From assembly GCA_022448645.1 (NCBI GenBank), contig JAKVBZ010000026.1:1-58239 (forward strand): DNA of 58,239 bases. The letters run 5' to 3'. Below the pieces are notes generated by a model. That model worked only from the letters and a program-made list of their open reading frames with translations, was not told the DNA's origin and made no database searches. A program made the translations under genes and the position numbers. Shown here in pieces: positions 28,373-37,675 of the stretch (position 1 is its first letter; the number at the start of each line of letters is the position of its first letter). The stretch comes from Pirellulaceae bacterium. Lineage in GTDB: Bacteria; Planctomycetota; Planctomycetia; Pirellulales; Pirellulaceae.

Positions 28373-29383
28373 ATGCGAACAAGATCGTCAATTTGTGTTG
28401 CCACAGCGTTCACGTTGGTCGAACTGTTGGTGGTGATTGCGATCATTGCTATCCTGATCGCCTTGTTATTGCCTGCTGTCCAGTCAGCACGCGAGGCTGC
28501 CAGACGCATGTCTTGTTCCAACAATTTGAAGCAGTTGGGGCTGGCGCTACACAATTATCACGACCTTCAAAAACGGTTTCCGGTAAATACCCATTACAAC
28601 GCACCGATTGACGAGTGGGTAAGCTATCTTGTGCTGCTGCTCCCATTTATTGAGCAGACCGGATTGGAAAGTCGGGTCGATTTTTCTCTCCAGAATTCTG
28701 AAGATCAGGTGATTGATGGAAAGATTTTGCGCACCTATGTCATTCCTGTTTTTCAGTGTCCGAGTGAAACCGCGGGGAAAAGACTGATGGCGGCTGACGG
28801 CGTTTCATCTGGTGTCACCAACTATGCCGGCAGTATTGGATCTCAGTGGATGGATAGTAACACGGGGTGCAACCTGGCGTCGATCGTCGGTGCGGGAGAT
28901 GTGAATGGGGATGGTGAGGATTGGTTTGGTAATGGTTCGTATATTCGTTCGGATCCTCCAGGTGGACTCGATTCAAAATTGGTGTCGGGAGTGTTCAGTC
29001 GCGCTGCTTGGGCGGCCAAATTTCGCGACATCACGGACGGGACCACGAACACGATTGCGTTTTTAGAGATTCGGCCTTATTGCACGCAGGACGATCATGG
29101 GTATCGAGGGTGGGCCGACTCGAGAGCTATGTGGTATGCCACGACAGCACCCCTCAACTTTCCTACGTGTCCCGGTGAAAAAGGAGTTCCGGTGAGCGGT
29201 GGCTCTGGTTGCCACTCGCCAGTTTCTTGGAACACTTCGATGGGTGCCAAGTCTCTGCATCCCGGTGGAGTCAATGTGTGCTTGTGCGATGGCTCGGTGC
29301 GATTCCTGTCAGAAACCGTCGACCACGCGCTATACCAAGCGCTGGGTGATCGCCGCGACGGCGTACCGATTTCGCCATATTAA
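28373..29383 (+). CDS. DUF1559 family protein (type II pseudopilin-like)
   Basis: This 336-residue protein has an N-terminal prepilin-type helix [19 protein letters not shown] (about 11-29); the residue before the cleavage site is Ala instead of the usual Gly. Next comes [22 protein letters not shown] (about 43-64), and the C-terminal DG motif [22 protein letters not shown] (about 297-318). Planctomycetes have very many of these; they resemble secretion-system pseudopilins or surface filament subunits. It stands alone with a 219-bp upstream gap, and it is the closest intact relative in the window of the remnant broken by the IS3 element. Confidence 0.9.
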   Translation: MRTRSSICVATAFTLVELLVVIAIIAILIALLLPAVQSAREAARRMSCSNNLKQLGLALHNYHDLQKRFPVNTHYNAPIDEWVSYLVLLLPFIEQTGLESRVDFSLQNSEDQVIDGKILRTYVIPVFQCPSETAGKRLMAADGVSSGVTNYAGSIGSQWMDSNTGCNLASIVGAGDVNGDGEDWFGNGSYIRSDPPGGLDSKLVSGVFSRAAWAAKFRDITDGTTNTIAFLEIRPYCTQDDHGYRGWADSRAMWYATTAPLNFPTCPGEKGVPVSGGSGCHSPVSWNTSMGAKSLHPGGVNVCLCDGSVRFLSETVDHALYQALGDRRDGVPISPY

Positions 29384-29517
29384 AAAAGGTGGATGCAAGC
29401 CAGCGAATGATCCTCTCGCATTGTTGACCTCGCGGCGCAACGCAGTGGAGTACTTTGCTTAGCCTGTTTTAAGTAGAGTGGGTTCCTGGTGCGTCTCGTT
29501 TGGCTTGTGCAAAAGTA

Positions 29518-30288
29518 CTATCCAAGTTTCAACACGATGTCCTGGACGACTCCGCGCATGTCCATTTCGAATTCGATTTCTTTGACGGGTGGTTGAGTAT
29601 GATACCAGTGAACCCCCAACCGTGCGGCTGCAGGTAACACCGGTTTGATGACATCAGACAAGATGTGTTGCAGGGGATGCTCTGTATAGACGTCAATCAC
29701 AGTCAGCGATTCATCCGCCGCACCCAGGCCCTGTTGGCGTTCGCGCATCACCTCAACAACATATTTGGCTTTCTCCTGCATCGCGTCCGCACAGGTTTCA
29801 CCTCGGCGTACGATACCCTGGGAATCCAGTGCTCCTTCACGCAATTCTCCCGCTCCGGCGACGACAAAGGTCGGGGGTGAATTTTGGTTGGGTGAGGTGT
29901 AAGAAAATCCGTGGATCATCGGCTCTGTAGGGGGATTCGTGACCGGAGCAACATTCGTGCGAGCTAGTGGATTGACGTTGTCCAGGATCATCTCCCAGTC
30001 ATCTAGCAGGGCGCGGTATTTTGTGTTGAACGCGATGAAGTCCCCCATCGAGTAGGGAGCCGGGCAGCGCAATTCGGCACCGCAGAGAGCGTGACGGTGC
30101 CGACCGATCGTTTCTAGATAACTGCGAATGCTGAGCATGCCGTGGTGCCAAGGCAGTGGCCGGTCTAATGTAGCATGGACAATCTCCCAACCCGGGGCAG
30201 CGATGACGCCACAGGAGTAAGGATCGATGCCGGGTAGGAAGACGTATTCGCCAGTTGGATGTGGAACAGTTTGTTTTCGATCGGTCAT
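29518..30288 (-). CDS. Uncharacterised protein with RidA-like C-terminal half
   Basis: This 256-residue protein has no signal peptide. The first 125 residues (GEYVFLPGIDPYSCGVIA, LPWHHGMLSIRSYLETIGR, YSMGDFIAFNTKYRALLDDW) are not recognised. The second half has the layout of RidA/YjgF proteins: PTFVVAGAGELREG, a helix with KAKYVVEVMRERQQGLGA, TVIDVYTEHP, and the end strand VKEIEFEMDMRG. This suggests an enamine/imine deaminase-like fold, possibly related to the aminomuconate deaminase type. That assignment is fold-based and tentative. Confidence 0.45.
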   Translation of the reverse strand: MTDRKQTVPHPTGEYVFLPGIDPYSCGVIAAPGWEIVHATLDRPLPWHHGMLSIRSYLETIGRHRHALCGAELRCPAPYSMGDFIAFNTKYRALLDDWEMILDNVNPLARTNVAPVTNPPTEPMIHGFSYTSPNQNSPPTFVVAGAGELREGALDSQGIVRRGETCADAMQEKAKYVVEVMRERQQGLGAADESLTVIDVYTEHPLQHILSDVIKPVLPAAARLGVHWYHTQPPVKEIEFEMDMRGVVQDIVLKLG

Positions 30289-30817
30289 AGATGATGGTTT
30301 TGGCAGTTGGGTGTAAGAGAAAATGTGCGCGTGCCGTTAAGGCCAAGCGAAGGAAGATTCGTGCACTGACTTGACCCTAATGGTTGTTGCCAACTGATTC
30401 ATGTTTGGCAAGTTCTGGAAGGGTTCACCTGAAAGGGATTCCGTGGCTACCTCGACAGTCATTGAAAAGCCCTTGGCTCTCACGGCAACCTAGGGAGAAA
30501 CGTTTGATGAACCTATTCTTGATGCAAGATGGGCAGGTTGTCGGTTGGAACTCAACCTGCAGGAGCGTCTTTCCTTAGGATCGTGTCCTCTGCCAACGGA
30601 AGGGTGTCATGGTAAAAGTACGATCCGGACATTTGACAAGGAACACCAGTCAACGATTGGCACGGACCTTCTTCTGGTGAGTCTTGTCTCTAGCGAAAGT
30701 GCCAATTCCCACCACGGACGACTTCTCGTTCCTCTGCGATATGCAGTGGCGAGTTCAGCTGATTTTTCAGAGAGCTGAGAAGCGGAATGTGGATGGTAGC
30801 TGCCAGGGTAACGTTAT
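30289..30817. other. Intergenic region, no gene seen
   Basis: 529 bp between two minus-strand genes. Short frames on both strands have no recognisable motif. It probably contains the promoter of the RidA-like gene at its left end; no clear boxes were found. Confidence 0.4.
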
Positions 30818-31267
30818 CTAGTGCTCGTACTCTTCCATTAACTCGACATGATTCCCGTCTGGGTCTTTGCAGAAAATGACCGTGACAGCACCGGTGGTGA
30901 TTTCAAAAGTTACTGGGTCTGAAGTGAACTCGACGCCCTTGGATTTTAATTCCTCAACGGAGCCCTGTAAGTCGTCGACGATCAGTGCAAAGTGGCAGCT
31001 GCCAACGGCACACATGGGTGCTTGGACAGGGTCGAGATTCGGTTCGTACAGTTCCAAAAGGTCAATTAAGATGTTGGGTGTCCCTTCGGCGATGAGTCGT
31101 GTGGATTGGGCTTGTGCCGATTTTAGTCCGGTCACCGCATCGACTTTATCGCCTTCCAGCTGATGTTGTTCAACCTGTTTGAGTCCAAGTTTTCCTACAT
31201 AGAATTCAAGTGCTCGTTCAGTGTTGCTTACCGTAACAGCCAAATGGTCAACAGCTCTTGCTTTCAT
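30818..31267 (-). CDS. VOC (glyoxalase/bleomycin resistance) family protein
   Basis: This 149-residue protein has the paired beta-alpha-beta-beta-beta modules of the vicinal oxygen chelate fold. The N-terminal metal His is in AVDHLAVTVSNTERALEFYVGKLGL (about 6-30), the mid segment is GSCHFALIVDDLQGSVEELKSKG (about 88-110), and the last strand VTVIFCKDPDGNHVELMEEY (about 128-147) has the terminal Glu. Three or four metal ligands are plausible, so it is likely a lyase, dioxygenase or epimerase; the substrate is unknown. It is divergent from pair C. Confidence 0.8.
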   Translation of the reverse strand: MKARAVDHLAVTVSNTERALEFYVGKLGLKQVEQHQLEGDKVDAVTGLKSAQAQSTRLIAEGTPNILIDLLELYEPNLDPVQAPMCAVGSCHFALIVDDLQGSVEELKSKGVEFTSDPVTFEITTGAVTVIFCKDPDGNHVELMEEYEH

Positions 31268-31685
31268 AATGGTTCTCCAGTTTAGATGGCTTCGTTCAGG
31301 TGTGTGACAGTGCGAAGGTTGTTCGGGAATGACATAGGGAAATCCATTTCATACAGTGTGAGTCTACGGCAGGAATTGTTTTCTTTCAATCGGCATCCGA
31401 AAGTGGTAAACGGCCACGTTGTCGGGCGGCATGTCGGGCGGTACGTCGTTCGTTCCCAAGGGAACGATTTCGCTGAGTATTAAGTCGAAAAAGACGTTAG
31501 ACGCGGGTCCGTTCAAGTTACTCGTCTGTTGAATTTGGGGTGCGAACCTGCTACAGTATGGTCAGAGTTGGTCGTCGTCGAATCTTATGGAAATTTGGGT
31601 TTTTATGCCACGAACGACAAAGAACTTCTTCGATCACATCGTTCAGCGGGTGATTTACGTTCCATGTTCAATCTGCGGGGTTGCC
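31268..31685. other. Intergenic region upstream of pair C
   Basis: 418 bp between divergent genes. It contains a short tandem repeat, GTCGGGCGGCAT (31421-31432) and GTCGGGCGGTAC (31433-31444), and a small hairpin CGTTCCC-AA-GGGAACG at about 31449-31464. The function of either is unknown. Confidence 0.4.
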
Positions 31686-34214
31686 ATGCGCAAGTTCGCT
31701 ATGCTTTCCGTGGTGTTCGTGTTTTTTTTGTCTTTCGGTCTTGAGGCGGCAACGGAGGATGCGTCCCAGGCCGACGCAGTCGAGGAGGCCGAGTCGCTTC
31801 GTTTTGAACATGACATTTTGCCGATCTTTGAGCAGCATTGCTTTGATTGCCACGGTGCCCAGATTCAGGAAATGGGGCTCGATTTGCGAACCGCTGCGGG
31901 CGTCTTGAGTGGCAGTGACAATGGGGCCGTAGTGGTTGCTTCTCAACCCGATACGAGTTTGTTGCTCGAGCTTGTGGCCAATGGTGAAATGCCACCTGAT
32001 GACGATTCGAGTCTTGGGGAAGCGGAAGTCGAATTGATAAAGCAGTGGATCGAGCAGGGGGCGATATCCTTGAAGCCCCCTGTGGTTTCTGCCGTCAAAA
32101 CGTTTGTGAGCGATGAAGATCGTCGTTATTGGGCATTTCAAAAGCCTGTTAGGAAACGTACCCCCAATGTGCGGGCCGCACATCGTACGCGCACGCCAAT
32201 CGATGCTTGGTTACTAGCTCGGCTGGAGAAGCACGGTTTGGTATTTCGGCCGGATGCGGATCTTCAGTTATTGCTGCGACGAGCGTATTTCGATTTGATT
32301 GGGCTTCCGCCATCACGAGAGGCTGTAGAGCGATGCCTGTCGAGTGATTCCCCGGATGCCTTTGAGCGAGAGCTGGACCGACTGTTGGCATCACCGCACT
32401 ACGGTGAACGGTGGGGCCGGCACTGGTTAGATGTAGCAGGCTACGTGGACACTCGGCTTTTTGACGGGGATCTCACGAGTGTCTATGTCAACGAAGGGGT
32501 GTGGCGGTATCGGGACTATGTGATTGGATCTTTCAACGCTGATGTTCGCTACGACGAGTTCATCACAGAACAACTGGCTGGTGATGAAATGAACGATTGG
32601 GAAGCGGCAGATTCGCTTACTCCGGAGATCAAGGATCGTCTGGTGGCCACTGGTTACCTTCGTCAGATTGAAGACCACAGCAATGACGAAGACGTGCGCG
32701 TGAAGGAACGGTACGACTTGCTTTATGGCGTCATGGAGACCGTATCGACCAGTTTGCTTGGTTTGAACATGGAGTGTGCTCGATGTCATAATCATAAGTA
32801 CGATCCGATTTCACAGCGTGACTATTACGAAATGATGGCCTGTTTTGAACCGGCACTCAACGTTGCTAATTGGATCAATGCTGACAAGCGTTTCTTGCCC
32901 GATGTGCCAATCAAGGAGCGCGAAAAGATCGACGAGCACAACGCACAGGTTGACAAGGAAGTGGGTGAAATAGATAAGTCGATCAAAGAGCTTGAAGAGG
33001 CCGTCAAAGGACAAGAAGATTCTTCTGCGAGTGAATCGACTGAACCTGCCGCCGACCCGCCTGAGACGAAAGAGGATCGCGAAAAACAGTTGGCTGAACT
33101 GCGCGCAAAGCGTGAAGGGTTGGAGCAGTCACGTCAAAGCTACGGAAAGATACAAGCGTTATGGGACAACGGTCCATTGCCAACGAGCCGCATTTTGCGG
33201 CGAGGTAACTATCGGAAGCCGGGGGCCGTCGTGCAGCCGGGTTTCCTGGAAGTCCTTAGTCAACCTGGCAGCCAGGCATTCAGCGAGGTGACTCCCAGTC
33301 GAACTTCTTCGAGTGGCAGGCGGCTCGCTCTCGCACGGTGGATCACCGATACGAACGGAATCGCCGCGGGGCTGGCTGCACGCGTGATGGTGAATCGCAT
33401 GTGGCACCATCATTTTGGAGCGGGAATCGTCAAGACGTTGGGGAATTTTGGCAGCACGGGAAGTAAGCCAACTCATCCTGAATTACTCGATTACCTGGCG
33501 CATGACTTTGTCGAACACGGCTGGAGTATGAAACGTGTTCACAGAACCATGGTGAGCTCTTCCGCGTTCCGGCAATCTTCCAGGACTGGCAGTGCCAACG
33601 AAGTGGCGTTTTCCAAGGATCCAGGAAATGAGTTGTTGTGGCATATGAACCTGAAACGTTTGGAAGCCGAAATCGTGCGCGACTCGGTGCTGGCCGCCAG
33701 TGGGAAGCTCGACCGGATTCCTGGTGGCGTTCCGGTAATGATCAGCACGCCGGAAAACGGCATGTCACGTGTCAAGGCTGAGCCGACGCCCACCAGCCAT
33801 TGGCGCCGTAGTGTGTACATCTTTACGCGCAGGACCTATCCCCTTCGTTTCTTGGAAACGCTCGATTTTCCTATCATGGCAATCAATTGCACGAGCCGAG
33901 TCAACTCGGCGACCGTATTGCAGTCGTTTGCCTTTTTGAATGGGCCGTTTATCACCGAACATGGGCAGCATTTGGCAGAGCGAATTGGAGAGGATTCCGC
34001 CGCTACGCTTGATGAGAAAATACGTTTAGCCTATTGGCACACGCTTTTTCGAGAGCCAACCGAGTTGGAACAAGAAAAGTGTCAACGCTTTCTTGGCGAA
34101 CAATCCGATACCTATAAGGAGCAAGGCGAAGCCGAGGAGCCGGCCGAGAAGAACGCTATCGCCGACTTATGTCAAATGTTGCTTTCTACCAGCGAATTTC
34201 TGTATGTTGAATAA
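31686..34214 (+). CDS. PSD1 and planctomycete cytochrome C domain protein, pair C
   Basis: About 842 residues from the ATG at 31686, which begins a good signal peptide (MRKFAMLSVVFVFFLSFGLEA); upstream in-frame ATGs from 31587 would bury it. PSCyt1 heme motif CFDCHG is at about residue 51; DUF1549 has a second motif CARCHNHKYD; a long charged coiled coil follows (EKIDEHNAQVDKEVGEIDKS, EDSSASES region); then DUF1553 (SSSGRRLALARWITDT, MVSSSAFRQSS, INCTSRVNSATVLQSF). Subtype matches pair B. The partner DUF1501 gene starts 55 bp downstream. Confidence 0.87.
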   Translation: MRKFAMLSVVFVFFLSFGLEAATEDASQADAVEEAESLRFEHDILPIFEQHCFDCHGAQIQEMGLDLRTAAGVLSGSDNGAVVVASQPDTSLLLELVANGEMPPDDDSSLGEAEVELIKQWIEQGAISLKPPVVSAVKTFVSDEDRRYWAFQKPVRKRTPNVRAAHRTRTPIDAWLLARLEKHGLVFRPDADLQLLLRRAYFDLIGLPPSREAVERCLSSDSPDAFERELDRLLASPHYGERWGRHWLDVAGYVDTRLFDGDLTSVYVNEGVWRYRDYVIGSFNADVRYDEFITEQLAGDEMNDWEAADSLTPEIKDRLVATGYLRQIEDHSNDEDVRVKERYDLLYGVMETVSTSLLGLNMECARCHNHKYDPISQRDYYEMMACFEPALNVANWINADKRFLPDVPIKEREKIDEHNAQVDKEVGEIDKSIKELEEAVKGQEDSSASESTEPAADPPETKEDREKQLAELRAKREGLEQSRQSYGKIQALWDNGPLPTSRILRRGNYRKPGAVVQPGFLEVLSQPGSQAFSEVTPSRTSSSGRRLALARWITDTNGIAAGLAARVMVNRMWHHHFGAGIVKTLGNFGSTGSKPTHPELLDYLAHDFVEHGWSMKRVHRTMVSSSAFRQSSRTGSANEVAFSKDPGNELLWHMNLKRLEAEIVRDSVLAASGKLDRIPGGVPVMISTPENGMSRVKAEPTPTSHWRRSVYIFTRRTYPLRFLETLDFPIMAINCTSRVNSATVLQSFAFLNGPFITEHGQHLAERIGEDSAATLDEKIRLAYWHTLFREPTELEQEKCQRFLGEQSDTYKEQGEAEEPAEKNAIADLCQMLLSTSEFLYVE

Positions 34215-34269
34215 GTGAATCACGGTTGCCAGGAATGAACACTGCAGCCCGGAAGTAGGCTATACCGAT

Positions 34270-35709
34270 ATGACGAAAAACCATCCCATTGCCGGAATCT
34301 CGCGTCGTGAGCTTCTCGCCACATCGGGGCTCGGTTTTGGTAGTTTGGCGTTGGCAGGCATGCTCCAGCAAAATAATTTGCTGGCGAAGACTGGAGGCAT
34401 GACGGATCTCTCGCCGCGCGTTGGACATAGTCGTCCCAAGGCTCGTGCTGTCATTCAGCTGTTTCAGAACGGTGGTCCGTCCCAGATGGACATGTTCGAT
34501 CCCAAGCCGGAATTGACTAAACGGGCGGGCGAGCCGCTACCGATGGAGTGGGAGCGTACGAATAGTAAAAGTAATCGTAACGTTCTCATGGCTTCGTCGT
34601 TTAACTTCCAACCGCACGGCCAATGTGGCATGGAGTTTTCTGATGCGGTTCCACACCTGTCATCGATCGTTGATGAGCTTTGCTTGATACGGTCCATGTA
34701 TACCGAGCACAACAATCATCCGTTCGGGATCAACATGTTCCAGACGGGCAAGGTGCTCGCCGGACGCCCCGCCATGGGGTCTTGGATTTGTTATGGCTTG
34801 GGGACGGAGAATCAGAATCTGCCCGGATACGTCGTGTTGAGGGATCCGCGAGGCTATAACACATCAGGCAAATTGGTTTGGTCCAGTGGCTGGTTGCCGT
34901 CCGTTTATCAAGGGACGGAATTCGGTTCTTCGGGAAGTCCGATACCCAATATGAACCCGACACGGCCAATGCCGTTCGAGGCACGGCAGCGTCATATCGC
35001 GCTATTGAACGATTTGAACAAGAGTCATTTACAGAATCATCCTCAGGATTCGGAGCTGGAAGCTCGCATTCAGAACTTTGAGTTGGCGGCGCGAATGCAA
35101 TTGGCTGCTGGCGAAATTTTGGACATTTCCGACGAAACGGAAGAGACCAGGCGTTTGTACGGGTTGGACAATCCGAAGACCGAAATGTATGGCAAGCGGT
35201 GCTTGTTGGCGCGTCGTTTGATCGAAGCTGGCGTTCGCTTTGTCCAGGTTTTCCCGCCTATCGATGATAGTGCTCAGCCGTGGGATCATCATGGGGACCT
35301 TGTCAATCGTATGAATACGATTTGTGGAATGGTCGATCAGCCTAGCAAGGCGCTGATCGTCGACCTCTTGCGACGTGGTTTATTGGACGAAGTCCTGGTG
35401 ATCTGGGCCGGGGAGTTCGGACGGTTGCCGATCACCCAAGGCGAGAACGGGCGAGACCACAATCGTCACGCTTTCAGTATGTTTATGGCTGGCGGTGGAT
35501 TCCGCGGTGGTCACATTCACGGAGCGACGGATGATTTCGGCTATGCTTCGGTCATTGACCGTGTGAGTTGTTCTGACTTGCACGCTACCATTTTGCATCA
35601 ACTCGGCATCGACCACACAGAGTTGAGCTACCATCACGCGGGCCGCGACGAACGGCTGAGCGATCCCGAGGTTACGGGAGCGCGCGTGATGCATGAGTTG
35701 CTTGTCTAA
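34270..35709 (+). CDS. DUF1501 protein, Tat-exported, pair C
   Basis: This 479-residue protein has a twin-arginine signal SRRELLATSGLGFGSLALAG (about 11-30). DUF1501 motifs are LFQNGGPSQMDMFDP (about 66), WAGEFGRLPI (about 379) and GRDHNRHAFS (about 395), with the end tail RLSDPEVTGARVMHELL. Same subtype as the pair B protein. It converges on the sulfatase gene with only 23 bp between stops. Confidence 0.87.
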   Translation: MTKNHPIAGISRRELLATSGLGFGSLALAGMLQQNNLLAKTGGMTDLSPRVGHSRPKARAVIQLFQNGGPSQMDMFDPKPELTKRAGEPLPMEWERTNSKSNRNVLMASSFNFQPHGQCGMEFSDAVPHLSSIVDELCLIRSMYTEHNNHPFGINMFQTGKVLAGRPAMGSWICYGLGTENQNLPGYVVLRDPRGYNTSGKLVWSSGWLPSVYQGTEFGSSGSPIPNMNPTRPMPFEARQRHIALLNDLNKSHLQNHPQDSELEARIQNFELAARMQLAAGEILDISDETEETRRLYGLDNPKTEMYGKRCLLARRLIEAGVRFVQVFPPIDDSAQPWDHHGDLVNRMNTICGMVDQPSKALIVDLLRRGLLDEVLVIWAGEFGRLPITQGENGRDHNRHAFSMFMAGGGFRGGHIHGATDDFGYASVIDRVSCSDLHATILHQLGIDHTELSYHHAGRDERLSDPEVTGARVMHELLV

Positions 35710-35732
35710 AATGTCACCCCACATGGATTAGA

Positions 35733-37181
35733 TTATCCAGCCAGTGGTTCAGGCATACTAGCGTTCAATTGCTGCTGCCAGTCACGGAGTCTTCGACGCA
35801 GCGATTCCCTCTTTTCCGGGTGACGAGCATGCAGGTCGTGCGATTCACCGGGGTCATCACCTAGATGGTACAGCTCCACTTTGTCGTGGTGATAGAATTC
35901 GATCAACTTCCAATCACCTGCACGAATGGCCGCTCCTGGTGTCCACAGCGAACCGTGATAATGTGGGTAGTGCCAATACAGCGTGCGCTGCGAAGATGGT
36001 CGTTCACCCTTGAGCAGGCTAATCAGGCTTTTCCCGTCAGCGTGAAGCTGTGGGCTCGGCGGCAGCCCTGCGAGCTCCAATATCGTGGGAAAGAAGTCCA
36101 TGCTGACCACTGGTGCATCACAGACTGAGCCCGGACGTGTTACTTGAGGTGCCCGGACGATCATTGGTTCACGAATGCCTCCTTCGTACAACCATCCCTT
36201 TCCGGATCGTAGAGGCAGATTGGATGTTGGGCCGGGCGTTCGGAGTGTGCTTAGGCCGCCGTTGTCGGAAAAGAAGATCACGACGGTATCTTGTCTTAGA
36301 TGCAATCGATCTAAAGTTTCAAGGATCGTTCCTACGCTGTCGTCCACCGCAGCGATCATGGATGCGTAGGCAGCATTGTCTTGCCGAGTTTTGGTTTGAG
36401 CATTGTGTTCGGCAATGACAGGAGCTTCGTCTTGAAAAAGATCTTTGGCTTTTTCGTCAAACTGATGAAAGCGTTTACGGTACGGTGTGATGGGCGTATG
36501 CACGTTGTAATACGAAAGGAAAAGCAGAAAAGGCTGCTTTGTCGATTGGTTTTTCAAGAACTGGACCGACTCACTGGTAAGACGTTCTGTCAGGTATTCA
36601 TTTGGTTCGCGTGTTTGCAAGGTTGGGTTTTTCCAGGGTGAGTAGTAACCGCCGGCTGGTTGGCCCGTAGCGTTGCCGCCAATGTTAACATCGAATCCCT
36701 GATCGGTTGGCCAATGTCCCTGTGAGCCCAAATGCCATTTGCCTGCAAAGAAAGTGCGATAGCCATGCAGTTTAAGAAATTCGGCAATGGTGACCTCAGA
36801 CAGATCCAAGTTGTCTCGGTCCTCGACATGGTGAAAGCGAGCCTCCTTCACAGCGAATGAAGGCCGACCTGGAATCCAGTCGGTGATGTTCACGCGGACG
36901 GGGTGACGGCCGGTCATGATGCTGGCTCGTGTTGGCGAGCAGACAGATGCAGCCGCATAGGCTTGTGTGAATTTCATCCCGGATTCGCACAGCGAGTCTA
37001 TATTGGGCGTTTCGTAAAATTGGCTGCCAAAACAACCCAGGTCCGTCCAACCCAGATCGTCGACGAGCAAAAACACAAAATTTGTCTGTGCCGGTAGATT
37101 TCCGTTGCAAGTCAGGATGCATGTCAACAATAGGAATGAGAACCGACAGCCAATGGAACACATGCGGAAATAACTGACCAT
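35733..37181 (-). CDS. Arylsulfatase (type I, Cys-type), exported
   Basis: This 482-residue protein has a signal peptide ([20 protein letters not shown]7 at 37163 is an alternative start). The N-terminal metal-site motif [19 protein letters not shown] (about 34-52) is followed by the sulfatase signature [13 protein letters not shown] (about 80-92), whose first Cys must be oxidised to formylglycine. Later elements are [10 protein letters not shown] (about 144), SDNGGLS and DWKLIEF. Planctomycetes use such enzymes on sulfated algal polysaccharides; the target sugar cannot be inferred. It lies between PSD1 pairs C and D. Confidence 0.92.
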   Translation of the reverse strand: MVSYFRMCSIGCRFSFLLLTCILTCNGNLPAQTNFVFLLVDDLGWTDLGCFGSQFYETPNIDSLCESGMKFTQAYAAASVCSPTRASIMTGRHPVRVNITDWIPGRPSFAVKEARFHHVEDRDNLDLSEVTIAEFLKLHGYRTFFAGKWHLGSQGHWPTDQGFDVNIGGNATGQPAGGYYSPWKNPTLQTREPNEYLTERLTSESVQFLKNQSTKQPFLLFLSYYNVHTPITPYRKRFHQFDEKAKDLFQDEAPVIAEHNAQTKTRQDNAAYASMIAAVDDSVGTILETLDRLHLRQDTVVIFFSDNGGLSTLRTPGPTSNLPLRSGKGWLYEGGIREPMIVRAPQVTRPGSVCDAPVVSMDFFPTILELAGLPPSPQLHADGKSLISLLKGERPSSQRTLYWHYPHYHGSLWTPGAAIRAGDWKLIEFYHHDKVELYHLGDDPGESHDLHARHPEKRESLRRRLRDWQQQLNASMPEPLAG

Positions 37182-37675
37182 GGAGAAATGCCGTTGTGAT
37201 AGGGTGATGCTGAGCCAAACGTTATTTTACTCCCCCCCACCACGATGTGGAGGTAGTGCCGCTACGGTGACTCCCAAGAACAGGTGGCCATACTCATGAT
37301 GATCAGGCCCATATTAGGTATGACGTGACCGCGTCGGTGTACGAAGCCAGTACCGATTGTCGAAATGTTCGGAGTTGAGGAAACAAATGACCTACACTCC
37401 GGCTCATGCTGATTGTTGAACGGTTGGAACCAGTCGTCTCTGTAATTAGTGAAAAACACAAACAAAACAAGAAGTAGGTCTATGGCTTTGCACGGATTTC
37501 TTTTGAATGATGGACGCACCGAATAATGGTTTTATTGAAGAAATCCGTTGAGGTTACGTTGGACTGATGTGTCTTATGAGGCCATGAGCGTGTCAACGGT
37601 CGTTGTGCACGGTTCGTACGCCAACGGTCCTTAGCCTATAATTGATCTACAAGATACATTTCCGGATGTCGTCGT
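37182..37675. other. Intergenic region between sulfatase and pair D
   Basis: 494 bp between divergent genes. No gene, RNA or clear promoter recognised. Confidence 0.4.
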
